49,472 bases of DNA from Rhizobacter sp. Root1238 (lineage in GTDB: Bacteria; Pseudomonadota; Gammaproteobacteria; Burkholderiales; Burkholderiaceae_C). The notes below the pieces were generated by a model. The model saw only the letters and a program-made list of their open reading frames with translations. It was not told the origin of the DNA and did not search any database. Location: assembly GCF_001425825.1 (NCBI RefSeq), contig NZ_LMDM01000028.1:1-49472 (forward strand), read 5' to 3'. A program made the translations under genes and the position numbers. Shown here one piece after another: positions 7,008 to 17,281 of this stretch; the first letter of the stretch is position 1; each line of letters starts with the position of its first letter.

Positions 7008-7595
7008 GTGAAGACCCATGCCGCCCGGGAGGAAAGCTCCGCCACGCAACACCAGCCGGCGGCGCAAGACGCGTCGGCACGCAGCTCGCACGACGCCGGC
7101 CAGGCTATGAACCAGTCACCTCGCGTGCTGGCCCAACGCCGGCAAATCGAAAGCATCTTCGGTCCGACCGCCCAGCGCCGCCCCATCCACATCGGCGCCG
7201 CCCCCGTCGGCGGGCAAGCCGACGTGGCCCAGCGTGCGCTGTGGATCAAGAGCGAGACAGGCACCTACGCCTACAACTACGGAACGGATTTCACGAACGA
7301 TCACATCGGCAACCAGGCCCACGCCATCGCCGTCTTGCGACAGCGCTACAACACCGACGGGATCACCGCCCCCGTGACCGTCATCACCCAGCTCGATGGC
7401 AATCACGACGCGACGGAAGTCGCCACCCTGTCGGGCTACAACTTCTCGCTGAGCATCGACGTGGTGGGTTGGACGGCCAACTGGGACGCGCACAACCAGC
7501 CCGTGACCACGCAGATCGACTCGGCCGTGCTTTCCGGGTACTTCACCAGCAAGGGCAAGCGCGGCCTGATCACGCACATCAGCTCGTCCGGCTGA
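7008..7595 (+). CDS. Hypothetical protein with SPRxxAQR leader motif
   Basis: The GTG at 7008 is preceded by an acggag site. The 195-residue product repeats the neighbour's plan: a disordered Ala/Gln-rich start, then QSPRVLAQRRQIESIFGP at about 41-58, then a folded domain. That domain (about 75-195) has an alternating beta pattern (ALWIKSETGTYAYNYG, VTVITQLDGNHDATEV, FSLSIDVVGWTANWD, KRGLITHIS) and no family that I recognise. The shared head with a different tail suggests modular delivery or assembly signals on unrelated payloads. Downstream, about 100 bases separate it from the lipoprotein gene. Confidence 0.65.
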   Translation: MKTHAAREESSATQHQPAAQDASARSSHDAGQAMNQSPRVLAQRRQIESIFGPTAQRRPIHIGAAPVGGQADVAQRALWIKSETGTYAYNYGTDFTNDHIGNQAHAIAVLRQRYNTDGITAPVTVITQLDGNHDATEVATLSGYNFSLSIDVVGWTANWDAHNQPVTTQIDSAVLSGYFTSKGKRGLITHISSSG

Positions 7596-7699
7596 GGCAT
7601 CACCACTCCCTCGATCGGCACACAAAACCCTCAACTTGCAGTCACCCCTCCCCTGTGGCTTACTTCGCTGCCCTTGGTCGTCGTCGTAGGGGGAATCGC

Positions 7700-8011
7700 A
7701 TGAACCTGATGCGTGCTCGCGCGGTCCGCGTGGCCTGGCTTGCTGGCCTGCTGCTCGCCTTGTCAGCCTGCAACCGCAGTGAAGCGCCGCCCACTGCCGC
7801 AGGCGGCGCGGCCAGCGCCCCGCAGTCGGCCGTCACACCGCCACCCGGCGACAGCGCCGCCTCCGCCACAGGCAGCGGCCCGGCCGGCGGCACCGCCATC
7901 GGCGGCATGGAAGCCCATCCCACCGAGGCCAAGCCGGGCACCAGCGGCACCCCGGCCCCCACGGGCGGCGACGGCAGTGCCTCCGTGCCCGCAGCGGCGG
8001 CCTCCAAGTAG
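7700..8011 (+). CDS. Small low-complexity lipoprotein
   Basis: The 103-residue product has a type II signal peptide with lipobox LSAC (Cys near residue 26), so it should be lipid-anchored. The mature part is almost entirely Ala/Gly/Pro/Ser/Thr with no folded domain, like a disordered periplasmic spacer. It lies 133 bases before fdnG on the same strand and could share its promoter, but no functional link can be shown. The low complexity is a caution, though the signal peptide and lipobox are convincing. Confidence 0.6.
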   Translation: MNLMRARAVRVAWLAGLLLALSACNRSEAPPTAAGGAASAPQSAVTPPPGDSAASATGSGPAGGTAIGGMEAHPTEAKPGTSGTPAPTGGDGSASVPAAAASK

Positions 8012-8144
8012 GTCTAAGCAAGCAGGTCGGGATAGTGAGACCGCCATTGCGGCCTCGACGATTCCGCGCCAAGATCCCCCACTCGCATCCGACATCGCCG
8101 TTCCCACGTTTCGCGCACCACGCGATCCCCGCAGGAGGCCCTTG

Positions 8145-11100
8145 ATGGACATGAACCGAAGGCAGTTCTTCCGCGTCAGCGGCGCCGGACTCGCCGCCTC
8201 CAGCCTCGTCGCGCTGGGCTTCTCGCCCGCCACGGCCCTGGCCGAGACGCGCAACTTCAAGCTCGCGCGCACCACCGAAACCCGCAACACCTGCCCGTAC
8301 TGCTCGGTGGGCTGCGGCATCATCATGTACAGCCTGGGCGACAAGGCGAAGAACGTCGTCGCCGACATCATCCACATCGAGGGCGACCCCGATCACCCGG
8401 TCAACCGCGGCACGCTGTGCCCCAAGGGCGCCGGCCTGCTCGACTTCGTGCACAGCCCCAACCGCCTCAAGTACCCCGAGGTGCGCGAGGCCGGCAGCAC
8501 CGAATGGAAACGCGTCTCGTGGGACGACGCCATGTCGCGCATCGCCACCCTGATGAAGGCCGACCGCGACGCCAACTTCATGGCCACCAACGCCGCCGGC
8601 CAGGTCGTCAACCGCTGGACCTCCACCGGCATGCTGTGCGCCTCGGCATCGAGCAATGAATCGGGCTACATCACGCACAAGGTGATGCGCTCGATGGGGT
8701 TGCTGGTCTTCGACAACCAGGCGCGCGTCTGACACGGACCGACGGTGGCCAGTCTGGCCCCGACGTTCGGACGCGGCGCGATGACCAACCACTGGGTGGA
8801 CATCAAGAACGCCGACCTCGTGCTGATCATGGGCGGCAATGCCGCCGAAGCCCACCCCTGCGGCTTCAAGTGGGTCATCGAGGCCAAGCACCACAACAAG
8901 GCCCGGCTGGTCGTCGTCGACCCGCGCTTCACGCGCTCGGCCGCGATGGCCGACTACTACGCCCCCATCCGCGCCGGCAGCGACATCGCCTTCCTGGCCG
9001 GCGTCATCAACTACCTGATCAGCAACGACAAGCTGCAGAAGGAGTACGTGAAGGCGTACACCAACGCCTCGTTCATCGTCGGCGAGGCCTACGGCTTCCA
9101 GGACGGCATCTTCAGCGGCTACGACGAAGCCAAGCGCAGCTACAGCAACGCGAGCTGGGGCTACGAGATGGACGACAAGGGCTTCGCCAAGGTCGACCCG
9201 ACGCTCGAGCACCCGCGCTGCGTGCTGCAGGTGATGAAGCGCCACTACGCGCGCTACACGCCCGAGCTGGTCAGCCGCGTCACCGGCACGCCGAAGGACA
9301 AGTTCCTGAAGGTCTGCGAAATGATCGCCACCACCGCGGTGCCCAACCGCGCGATGACCATCATGTACGCGCTCGGCTGGACCCAGCACAGCCAGGGCTC
9401 GCAGATGATCCGCACCGCGGCCATCGTGCAGCTGCTGCTCGGCAACATCGGCATCGCCGGCGGCGGCATGAACGCGCTGCGCGGCCACAGCAACATCCAG
9501 GGGCTGACCGATCTCGGGTTGCTGTCGAACTCGCTGCCGGGCTACCTGTCGCTCGCGCGTGAGTCCGAGCAAGACCTCGAGACCTACTACAAGACCCGGG
9601 CACTGAAGCCGCTGCGTCCCAACCAGATGAGCTACTGGCAGAACTACCCGAAGTTCTTCGTCAGCCTGCAGAAGAGTTGGTGGGGCGCCGCGGCCACGGC
9701 CGAGAACTCGTGGGCCTACCATTACCTGCCGAAGATCGACAAGGTCTACGACGTGCTGCAGGCCTTCGAGCTGATGAGCCAGGGCAAGCTCAACGGCTAC
9801 ATCTGCCAGGGCTTCAACCCGGTCGGCTCCTTCCCCAACAAGAAGAAGATCATCGAGGGGCTGTCGAAGCTGAAGTTCCTCGTCACGATCGATCCGCTCA
9901 ACACCGAGACCTCGGAGTTCTGGAAGAACTTCGGCGAGTTCAACGACGTGAAGAGCGAGGCCATCCAGACCACGGTGTTCCGGCTGCCGTCGACCTGCTT
10001 CGCCGAAGAAGACGGCTCGCTGACCAACTCGGGCCGCTGGCTGCAATGGCACTGGAAGGGCGCCGAGCCACCGGGCGAGGCGCGCGGCGATCCGGAAATC
10101 ATCGCCGACCTGTTCAACCGCGTGCGCACCGCCTATGCGAAAGACGGCGGCGCCTTCCCCGACCCGATCGTCAAGCTGACCTGGCCTTACAGGATCCCGC
10201 ACAGCCCGTCGGCCGAAGAGCTGGCGATGGAATACAACGGCAAGGCATTGGCCGACGTGCTGGCCCCGCCCGATCCGAAAGACCCGAAGGCGCCGCCGAA
10301 GGTGCTGGCCAAGGCGGGCGAGCAGCTCGCGGGCTTCGGCCTGCTGCGCGACGACGGCAGCACCGCGAGCGGCTGCTGGATCTACTGCGGCGCGTGGACG
10401 CAGGCCGGCAACCAGATGGCGCGGCGCGACAACAGCGACCCCTGGGGCATCGGCCAGACGCTGAGCTGGGCCTGGGCCTGGCCAGCGAACCGGCGCATCC
10501 TGTACAACGCCGCGTCGAGCGCGCCCGACGGCAAACCGTGGGATGCGCGGCGCAAGCTGGTGCAGTGGAACGGCACCGCGTGGAGCGGCTCCGACGTGCC
10601 CGACATCCGGCCCGATGCGAACCCCGGCGACGCCGAGCGCGTGCAGCCGTTCATCATGACGTCCGAAGGTGTCGCGCGGCTGTTCGCGCCGACCGGCATG
10701 GCCGAAGGGCCGCTGCCGGAGCACTACGAGCCCTTCGAATCGCCGCTGGCCACGAACCCGATGCACCCGAACAACCCGAAGGCCCGCGCCAACCCGGCGG
10801 CCCGCGTGTTCAAGGGCGACCTCGAGATGATGGGCTCGCCGAAGGACTTCCCGCTGGTCGCCACCAGCTACCGGCTGACCGAGCACTTCCACTACTGGAC
10901 CAAGAACGTCGAGACCTCGGCCATCATCCAGCCGCAGCAGTTCGTCGAGATCGGCGAGGAGCTGGCCAAGGCGCGCGGCATCGCGAATGGCGACACGGTG
11001 AAGGTCTCGTCGAAGCGCGGCTCGATCAAGGCGGTGGCGCTGGTGACCAAGCGCATTCCGCAGCTCGATGTCGACGGGATCAAGGTCGACACGGTCGGCC

Positions 11101-11234
11101 TGCCGAACCACTGGGGCTTTGTCGGGCTGGCGAAGAAGGGCTACCTCGTGAACACGCTGACACCCTTCGTCGGCGACGCGAACACGCAGACGCCGGAATA
11201 CAAGTCGTTCACCGTCAACATCGAGAAAGCCTGA
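8145..11234 (+). CDS. fdnG: Formate dehydrogenase-N alpha subunit, selenocysteine-containing
   Basis: The molybdopterin subunit oxidises formate in the periplasm and passes electrons to the iron-sulfur subunit. A TGA at 8730-8732 is read as selenocysteine: it is residue 196, the same position as in E. coli FdnG, and the flanking NQARV-U-HGPTV is conserved. Reading through gives 1029 residues (E. coli 1015). A Tat signal is present (NRRQFFR at 4-10), and a [4Fe-4S] site is formed by C50, C53, C57 and C92. Start ATG 8145 has a GCAGGAGG site. The SECIS element follows the UGA. It is operonic with fdnH, three bases downstream. FdoG is the alternative name in E. coli; the two cannot be distinguished here. 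Confidence 0.96.
8730..8775 (+). promoter_or_regulatory. SECIS element of fdnG
   Basis: Directly after the UGA, ggcc-agtct-ggcc (8747-8759 region) forms a short apical stem whose agtct loop keeps the conserved GU expected for SelB binding. The lower stem is formed by flanking bases. E. coli fdhF and fdnG have the same spacing and a ggtct- or agtct-like apical loop. Confidence 0.85.
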
Positions 11235-11237
11235 GCC

Positions 11238-12149
11238 ATGAGTTCACTGCAATCTCTCGACATCGCCGCGCGCTCGGCCACCACCACGCCGAGCCCGCGG
11301 GCGCGCACGACGCCTGAGGTCGCGAAGCTGATCGACGTCTCCAGCTGCATCGGCTGCAAGGCCTGCCAGGTGGCCTGCATGCAGTGGAACGACCTGCGCG
11401 ACACGGTGGGCAACAACATCGGCGTGTACGACAACCCGGCCGACCTGAGCGCCGAGTCGTGGACGGTGATGCGCTTCTCCGAGGTCGAGGTCAAGCCGCA
11501 AGATCCAGCGCTGATCCAGGAGATGAAGCTCGAGTGGCTGATCCGCAAAGATGGCTGCATGCACTGTGACGACCCGGGCTGCCTGAAGGCCTGCCCGGCG
11601 CCGGGCGCGATCGTCAAGTACACGAACGGCATCGTCGACTTCATCGAAGAGAACTGCATCGGCTGCGGCAACTGCGTCACCGGTTGTCCGTTCGACGTGC
11701 CGCGCATCAGCAAGAAAGACAACAAGGCCTACAAGTGCACGCTGTGCTCCGACCGCGTCAGCGTCGGCCTGGAGCCGGCCTGCGTGAAGGCCTGCCCGAC
11801 CGGCGCGATCCACTTCGGCAGCAAGGAAGACATGCTGGAGTACGGCAGCGAGCGCGTCGCCGACCTGAAGGAACGCGGCTACGCGCAGGCCGGCGTCTAC
11901 GACCCGCCCGGCGTCGGCGGCACGCACGTGGTGTACGTGCTGCAGCACGCCGACCGGCCGCAGCTGTACCACGGTCTGCCGGCCGATCCTGCGATCAGTC
12001 CTTGGGTCTCGCTGTGGAAGGGCGCAGCCAAGCCGCTCGCGCTGGCCGCGATGATCGGCGCCGCGGTGGTCGGCTTCTTCCACTACACGAAGGTCGGGCC
12101 GATCGAGGAACCCGGCGAGGAACGAGAGAAAGAGGAGGAACGGCCATGA
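11238..12149 (+). CDS. fdnH: Formate dehydrogenase-N iron-sulfur beta subunit
   Basis: The 303-residue subunit carries electrons from FdnG to the membrane cytochrome. Four cysteine clusters for [4Fe-4S] centres are present: [35 protein letters not shown] and CTLC...CVKAC. A single C-terminal transmembrane helix (about 265-285, [17 protein letters not shown]) anchors it facing the periplasm, as in E. coli FdnH. The tail is unusually charged (EEREKEEE). It starts three bases after fdnG and overlaps fdnI by ATGA. Confidence 0.95.
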   Translation: MSSLQSLDIAARSATTTPSPRARTTPEVAKLIDVSSCIGCKACQVACMQWNDLRDTVGNNIGVYDNPADLSAESWTVMRFSEVEVKPQDPALIQEMKLEWLIRKDGCMHCDDPGCLKACPAPGAIVKYTNGIVDFIEENCIGCGNCVTGCPFDVPRISKKDNKAYKCTLCSDRVSVGLEPACVKACPTGAIHFGSKEDMLEYGSERVADLKERGYAQAGVYDPPGVGGTHVVYVLQHADRPQLYHGLPADPAISPWVSLWKGAAKPLALAAMIGAAVVGFFHYTKVGPIEEPGEEREKEEERP

Positions 12150-12769
12150 AGCGTTTCATCCAGCGCTATGCCGACGGCACCCGCATGAACCACTGGGCGG
12201 TGGCGATGCTGTTCTTCTGCGCCGCGTTGTCGGGGTTGGCGTTCTTCCACCCTGCCCTCTACTTCTTCACGATGCTGTTCGGCGGCGGGCCGTGGACGCG
12301 CATCCTGCACCCGTTCTTCGGCGTGCTGATGGTGCTGGGCTTCGTGCTGCTGTTCGCGAAGGTGTGGCGCGAGAACGCCTGGAAACCGCGCGACACCGAG
12401 TGGCTGAAGGCCGCTCCGCACCTGATGCAGACCGGCGACGAACACGGCATGCCGGCGGTGGGCAAGTACAACGGCGGGCAGAAACTGGTGTTCTGGCTGT
12501 TCGGCATCAGCCTGCTGCTGTTGTTCGTCACCGGCTTCGTGTTCTGGCAGCCGTGGTTCGCCGATTACTTCGCGATCCCGCTGCGGCGCATCGCGGTGGT
12601 GGTGCACGCGGCCTCGGCGGTGGTGCTGGTGCTCAGCGTGATCGTGCACGTGTATGCCGCGATCTGGGTCAAGGGAACGATGCGGGCGATGACGCGCGGC
12701 ACCGTCACCGAGGCCTGGGCGCGGCAGAACCATCCGCTCTGGTACCAGGAAACCACGGGAAAGAAATGA
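12146..12769 (+). CDS. fdnI: Formate dehydrogenase-N cytochrome b556 gamma subunit
   Basis: The 207-residue membrane subunit is expected to bind two b hemes and reduce quinone. Four hydrophobic segments are visible (about 15-35, 53-72, 113-133, 150-172), with histidines in or next to them (MNHW near 15, HPFF near 53, VVHAAS and VIVHVYA in the last helix), fitting the heme ligands of the FdnI family. ATG 12146 lies in the ATGA overlap with fdnH, which indicates translational coupling. Length is close to E. coli FdnI (217). Confidence 0.94.
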   Translation: MKRFIQRYADGTRMNHWAVAMLFFCAALSGLAFFHPALYFFTMLFGGGPWTRILHPFFGVLMVLGFVLLFAKVWRENAWKPRDTEWLKAAPHLMQTGDEHGMPAVGKYNGGQKLVFWLFGISLLLLFVTGFVFWQPWFADYFAIPLRRIAVVVHAASAVVLVLSVIVHVYAAIWVKGTMRAMTRGTVTEAWARQNHPLWYQETTGKK

Positions 12770-12782
12770 TGAACCCCGCGCG

Positions 12783-13802
12783 ATGGCACTGAGCTCCACG
12801 ACACGGCTGCTGTCGCCCGAAGAGATCGCGGTCCAGGCGGGCCAGCAGGTGCCCTACCTGCGGCTGCCGGAGCGCGGCACGCTGTTCGCCGAGCGCGAGA
12901 TGCGGCTGCGCCAGCTGTCGGCCGGCGGGCATGCGATGCGCGACTTCCTGGTGTTCATGGCCGAGCTGGCGCATGTGCAGCACGAGTTGCTGCAGGCGTA
13001 CCCCGCGGTCGCGCTGTCCGATGCGGCCGCGCTCGACGCCGCCTCGCGTGCCGGCCTGCCGCCGCTGCCGGCCGAGCACTGGCCGCGCGACCCGGCGTGG
13101 CGCGACGGCCTGCGCCGCCTGCTCGATGCGCTGCTGCCGCGGCTGGCCGGCAGCCCCGCGCTGGCGGCGGTGCGCGCGCTGAAGGATTCCAGCGGCCGCG
13201 ACGACGCCTGGCTCGATCAACAGGCCGACCGCCTGCTGACCGGCGTGATGCTCGGGCTGGACCTGGCCGCCGCGCCGCTAATCGCCGCGGCGCTGCAGGT
13301 GCACTGGACCCACCTCGTGCTCGCGACGCAGCAGGCGCGCGGCGCCGACCGCCTGCCGCCCTTCGGCCGCACCGACGACGCGACGCTGTGCCCCTGCTGC
13401 GGCAGCCGGCCGACCGCCAGCATCTCGCGCATCGGCGGCGATGCGGGTTTCCGCTACCTGCACTGCGCGCTGTGCGCTGGACAGTGGCACATGGTGCGGA
13501 TCAAATGCACGCACTGCCTGGGCACCCAGGGCATCCACTACCAATCGCCGCAGCGCGTGGGCACCGACAGCACCGACGCCAAGCCGGCGATCGAGGCCGA
13601 AACCTGCGACGCCTGCGGGCACTACCTGAAGATCGTCCACATGGAACGCGATGCCTTCGTCGAACCGGTCGCCGACGACCTCGGCTCGGTGACGCTCGAC
13701 CTGCTGGTCAGCGAGGCCGGCTTCCAGCGCCACGGCGTCAACCTGATGCTGCTGTTCGGCGACCCTGACGACCCCAGCGGCGACGACGGCGGAGGCGGCT
13801 GA
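12783..13802 (+). CDS. fdhE: Formate dehydrogenase accessory protein FdhE
   Basis: FdhE is needed for maturation of respiratory formate dehydrogenases and binds iron through cysteine pairs. The 339-residue product shows four CxxC pairs in its second half: CPCC near residue 204, CALC near 229, CTHC near 244 and CDAC near 278, as expected for the rubredoxin-like family domain. The N-terminal half is helical. Its stop overlaps the selA start as TGATG (13800-13804). It is cytoplasmic, with no signal peptide. Confidence 0.93.
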   Translation: MALSSTTRLLSPEEIAVQAGQQVPYLRLPERGTLFAEREMRLRQLSAGGHAMRDFLVFMAELAHVQHELLQAYPAVALSDAAALDAASRAGLPPLPAEHWPRDPAWRDGLRRLLDALLPRLAGSPALAAVRALKDSSGRDDAWLDQQADRLLTGVMLGLDLAAAPLIAAALQVHWTHLVLATQQARGADRLPPFGRTDDATLCPCCGSRPTASISRIGGDAGFRYLHCALCAGQWHMVRIKCTHCLGTQGIHYQSPQRVGTDSTDAKPAIEAETCDACGHYLKIVHMERDAFVEPVADDLGSVTLDLLVSEAGFQRHGVNLMLLFGDPDDPSGDDGGGG

Positions 13803-15280
13803 TGAACCGACCCGAGACGTCCGTGGTTCACGGCGGCGGGTCGGGCGAAGACGGGCACCGCGGCGAGCGGGCCCGGCCGCAGGACCTGCCGTCGATCGAC
13901 AAGCTGCTGCGCACCGATGCCACGCGCGCGCTGCTCGACGCGCACGGCCACACGCTGGTGGCCGGCGAGGCGCGTGCGTTGCTCGACGGCCTGCGCACGC
14001 AGGCGGTGGCCGGCGAGCTCGCCTCGCGCGAGCTGCAGCCTGCAGCGCTGGCAGCGGCGCTCGCCGCGCGCGTGCAGGCGAAGCTCGCGCCGCGGCTGCG
14101 CACGGTGATCAACCTCACCGGCACCGTGATCCACACCAACCTCGGCCGCGCGCTGCTGGCCGACAGCGCGTTGCAGCACCTGCTGGCGCTGATGACGGCG
14201 CCGAACAACCTCGAATTCGACCTCGCGTCCGGTGGCCGCGGCGACCGCGACTCGATCGTCGAGGACCTGCTGTGCACGATCACCGGCGCGGCGGCAGCGA
14301 CGGTGGTCAACAACAACGCGGCCGCGGTGCTGCTGACGATCGCGGCGCTGGCGCGCGAGCGCGAGGTGATCGTCTCGCGCGGCGAGCTGGTCGAGATCGG
14401 CGGCGCGTTCCGCATGCCCGACGTGATGGCCAGCGCCGGCGCCGAGATGGTCGAGGTGGGCACCACCAACCGCACGCACGCGCAGGACTACGAGCGCGCA
14501 ATCACGCTGCGCACCGGCCTGGTGATGAAGGTGCACACCAGCAACTACGCGGTGCAGGGCTTCACGCACGCGGTCGACGAGGCGACGCTCGCCGGCATCG
14601 CGCATGCGCACGGACTGCCGCTGGCCACCGATCTCGGCAGCGGCTCCCTGGTCGACCTGGCGCAGTACGGGTTGCCGCGCGAGCCCTTGCCGCAGGAGAT
14701 GCTGGCGGCGGGCTGCGATGTCGTCACGTTCTCGGGCGACAAGCTGCTGGGTGGGCCGCAAGCGGGCCTGATCGTCGGTAGCCAGGGCGCGATCGCGCGC
14801 ATCCGCAAGTTCCCGATGAAGCGCGCGCTGCGCATGAGCAAGCTGCCGCTGGCGGCGCTGGAGGCGACGCTGATGCTGTACCTGCGGCCCGAGAGGCTGG
14901 TGCACGACCTGCCGACGCTGCGGCTGCTGACGCGCCCGGCGGAGGCGATCCGTGCGATGGCCGTGGGGCTGTTGCCGGCGGTCGCGGCCGCGGTGGCGCC
15001 GCGTTTCGAGGTGCAGGTGGTCGAGCTGATGGGGCAGATCGGCTCGGGCTCGCTGCCGGTCGAGCGCTTGCCGTCGGCCGGGCTGGCGTTCGCGCCGGCC
15101 GGCAGCTCGAAGAAGGGCCTCGGCTCGGCGCTCGATGCGCTGGCCGCGGCGTTGCGCGCGCTGCCGCAACCGGTGATCGGCCGCATCGCGCAGGACCGGC
15201 TGCTGCTGGACCTGCGCTGCCTGGAAGACGCTTCCTCGTTCACCCGCCAACTGCCGACATTGCATGAGTTTCTGACATAG
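13802..15280 (+). CDS. selA: L-seryl-tRNA(Sec) selenium transferase
   Basis: SelA converts Ser-tRNA(Sec) to Sec-tRNA(Sec) using selenophosphate and pyridoxal phosphate. The 492-residue product is slightly longer than the usual ~460 because of a disordered N-terminal extension (about 25 residues, Gly/Glu-rich). The PLP lysine lies in TFSGDKLLGGPQAG. Other family hallmarks are INLTGTVIHTNLGRALL near 101 and EFDLASGGRGDRD near 139. Translational coupling to fdhE by TGATG supports the start. No selD is in the window, so selenophosphate synthesis must be encoded elsewhere. Confidence 0.95.
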   Translation: MNRPETSVVHGGGSGEDGHRGERARPQDLPSIDKLLRTDATRALLDAHGHTLVAGEARALLDGLRTQAVAGELASRELQPAALAAALAARVQAKLAPRLRTVINLTGTVIHTNLGRALLADSALQHLLALMTAPNNLEFDLASGGRGDRDSIVEDLLCTITGAAAATVVNNNAAAVLLTIAALAREREVIVSRGELVEIGGAFRMPDVMASAGAEMVEVGTTNRTHAQDYERAITLRTGLVMKVHTSNYAVQGFTHAVDEATLAGIAHAHGLPLATDLGSGSLVDLAQYGLPREPLPQEMLAAGCDVVTFSGDKLLGGPQAGLIVGSQGAIARIRKFPMKRALRMSKLPLAALEATLMLYLRPERLVHDLPTLRLLTRPAEAIRAMAVGLLPAVAAAVAPRFEVQVVELMGQIGSGSLPVERLPSAGLAFAPAGSSKKGLGSALDALAAALRALPQPVIGRIAQDRLLLDLRCLEDASSFTRQLPTLHEFLT

Positions 15281-15293
15281 CCAAGGAGACCCG

Positions 15294-16409
15294 ATGGACC
15301 CGATCGACACGCTCGCCCGCATCGTCACCGACACCGTGGAGCCGCTCGCGCTGCGTACGGACCGAGAGGGACGCTTCCCGCGAGAGACGATCACCGCGCT
15401 GGGCGAGGCCGGGCTGCTCGGCCTGGTGTCGGCCCCGTCGGTCGGCGGGCTCGGGCTGGGGCTGAAGGAGGCCAGCCAGGTCGTCTCGCGCCTCGCGCAG
15501 GCCTGCCCGTCGACCGCGATGATCGTCTGCATGCACTACTGCGCGGTCGCGGTGATCGAGTCCACCGACAAGCCCGCCGTCCGCGAGGCCATCGCGCGTG
15601 GCCGGCACCTGAGCACGCTCGCGTTCTCCGAGGCCGATTCGCGCAGCCACTTCTGGGCGCCGACCGGCACCGCGCGCACCGACGGCAACGCGGTGCTGCT
15701 CGACGCGCGCAAGAGCTGGGTCACCTCGGCCTTCGAGGCCGACAGCTACGTCTGGTCGAGCAAGCCGCTGACGGCCGAGGGCGCCAGCACGCTGTGGTTC
15801 GTGGATGCCAAGAGTGACGGCCTGAGCCAGCCCGGCGCGTTCGACGGGCTGGGCCTGCGCGGCAACGCATCGACGCCGATCACCGCGCAGGGCGTGCGCA
15901 TCGGCCTGGGTGACCGGCTGGGCGAGGACGGCAAGGGCTTCGACACGATGATGGGCGTGGTACTGCCGTGGTTTTCGGTGCTGAGCGCGTCGTGCTCGGC
16001 CGGCCTGATGGAAGGCGCGTTGTCGCGCGCGATCGGCCACGTCGGCCAGACGCGCCACCTGCACCTCGGCAGCTCGCTGGCCGACCTGCCGACGATCCGC
16101 GCCTACCTGGCCCGCGCGCGCATCAAAGCCGACATGGTGCAGGCGCTGATCGACGACACGCTGGCGGCGATCGGCGGTGGCCGCGCCGACACGATGCTGC
16201 GCGTGCTGGAGGTGAAGGCCGCCGCGGCCGAAGCCGCGCTGGAGGTGACCGATACCGCGATGCGCGTGTGCGGCGGCGCGGCCTTCCGCAAGGAGGCCGG
16301 CATCGAGCGGCTGTTCCGCGATGCGCGCGCATCGAGCGTGATGGCGCCGACCTCGGACGTGCTGTACGACTTCATCGGCAAGGCCATCACCGGCCTGCCG
16401 CTGTTCTGA
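15294..16409 (+). CDS. Acyl-CoA dehydrogenase-superfamily flavoprotein, lacking canonical base motif
   Basis: The 371-residue protein has the layout of the superfamily: an N-terminal helical domain, a middle beta domain (LAFSEADSRSHF near 105, WVTSAFEADSYVWSS near 142) and a C-terminal helical bundle ending in CGGAAFRKEAGIERLFRD. The usual YEGT segment with the catalytic glutamate of acyl-CoA dehydrogenases is replaced by VMAPTSDVLYDFIG, so a different reaction is likely; flavin monooxygenases such as DszC and SfnB-type sulfur enzymes share this fold. A GGAGA site precedes ATG 15294. It is the first of three genes between selA and selB with short gaps, which suggests co-transcription. Confidence 0.85.
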   Translation: MDPIDTLARIVTDTVEPLALRTDREGRFPRETITALGEAGLLGLVSAPSVGGLGLGLKEASQVVSRLAQACPSTAMIVCMHYCAVAVIESTDKPAVREAIARGRHLSTLAFSEADSRSHFWAPTGTARTDGNAVLLDARKSWVTSAFEADSYVWSSKPLTAEGASTLWFVDAKSDGLSQPGAFDGLGLRGNASTPITAQGVRIGLGDRLGEDGKGFDTMMGVVLPWFSVLSASCSAGLMEGALSRAIGHVGQTRHLHLGSSLADLPTIRAYLARARIKADMVQALIDDTLAAIGGGRADTMLRVLEVKAAAAEAALEVTDTAMRVCGGAAFRKEAGIERLFRDARASSVMAPTSDVLYDFIGKAITGLPLF

Positions 16410-16420
16410 AGGACGCGACG

Positions 16421-17281
16421 ATGAGCGACTCCACGCTGATCATGGGCGCCGTCGCCTACGCGCCCAAGGTCGTCACGATCTGGGAGGGCTTCAAGGCCTT
16501 CTTCGCGCGGCAGGGCCTGGCCTTCGACTACCTGCTGTACTCCAACTACGAGCGCCAGGTCGAGGCGCAGTTCGACGGCGCGATCCATCTGGCCTGGAAC
16601 TCGCCGCTCGCGTGGGTGCGCGCCGACCGGCTCGCCCGCGCGCGCGGCCAGGCCGTGCAGGCGGTCGCGATGCGCGACACCGACTGCGACCTGCGTTCGG
16701 TGGTCGTCGTGCGTGCCGACAGCCCGCTGCAGGCGCTCGCCGACCTGCGCGGTGCGCGCGTGGGCACCGGCGCGATCGATTCGCCGCAGGCCACGCTGAT
16801 CCCGCTCGGGCTGCTGCGCGCGCACGGACTGGTGGCCGGCCGCGACTTCACGCTGCGCCGTTTCGACGTGCTCGGCGGCAAGCACGGCGACCACATCGGC
16901 GGCGAGCGCGATGCGGCCGTCGCGCTGCTGGCCGGCGAGGTCGACGCCTGCTGCCTGATCGACGGCAACCACCTCGCGTTCGGGCTCGACGGCACGCTGC
17001 CGGCCGGCAGCACGCGCGTGATCGCGCGCACCGATCCCTACGACCATTGCAATTTCACGACCAGCCCGGGCGCGCCGGCGGCGTTGATCGACCGCTTCAC
17101 GTCGCTGCTGCTTGCGATGCGCTGGGACGATCCGGACGTGCGCCCGCTGCTCGAGCTGGAGGGGTTGCGCGAATGGCGAATCGGCCGCACCAGCGGCTAC
17201 GCGCTGCTCGAGCGGGCGGTCGACGACGAAGGGTTCTACAGCGATGACGGGCGCATCCTTGCCAGCGACTATCGATATTGA
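16421..17281 (+). CDS. PhnD/TauA-like substrate-binding protein without signal peptide
   Basis: The 286-residue protein matches periplasmic binding proteins of the phosphate/phosphonate type: [11 protein letters not shown] at the start, [26 protein letters not shown] in the first lobe, [17 protein letters not shown] and [13 protein letters not shown]-like (here [12 protein letters not shown]) across the hinge. It begins directly with MSDSTLIMG and lacks a signal peptide. So it probably binds its ligand in the cytoplasm, perhaps as a carrier or a sensor, and no ABC permease or ATPase is adjacent. The 3' end overlaps the next gene by 38 bases. The ligand cannot be read from the sequence. Confidence 0.85.
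   Translation: MSDSTLIMGAVAYAPKVVTIWEGFKAFFARQGLAFDYLLYSNYERQVEAQFDGAIHLAWNSPLAWVRADRLARARGQAVQAVAMRDTDCDLRSVVVVRADSPLQALADLRGARVGTGAIDSPQATLIPLGLLRAHGLVAGRDFTLRRFDVLGGKHGDHIGGERDAAVALLAGEVDACCLIDGNHLAFGLDGTLPAGSTRVIARTDPYDHCNFTTSPGAPAALIDRFTSLLLAMRWDDPDVRPLLELEGLREWRIGRTSGYALLERAVDDEGFYSDDGRILASDYRY

Noticed and set aside
8730-8732. In-frame TGA in fdnG as a nonsense mutation
   Set aside because: Position 196, flanking residues and the downstream SECIS match selenocysteine insertion in FdnG, and selA, selB and selC are present.
7833-11111. Very long minus-strand open frame (1092 codons) opposite fdnG
   Set aside because: It is a shadow of fdnG caused by GC-rich third codon positions; composition is Arg/Gly/Val/His-rich with no domain, while the plus strand aligns with FdnG throughout.
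13622-15532. Long minus-strand frame (636 codons) opposite selA
   Set aside because: Arg/His/Gln-rich shadow of selA and its neighbours; no domain and wrong codon composition.
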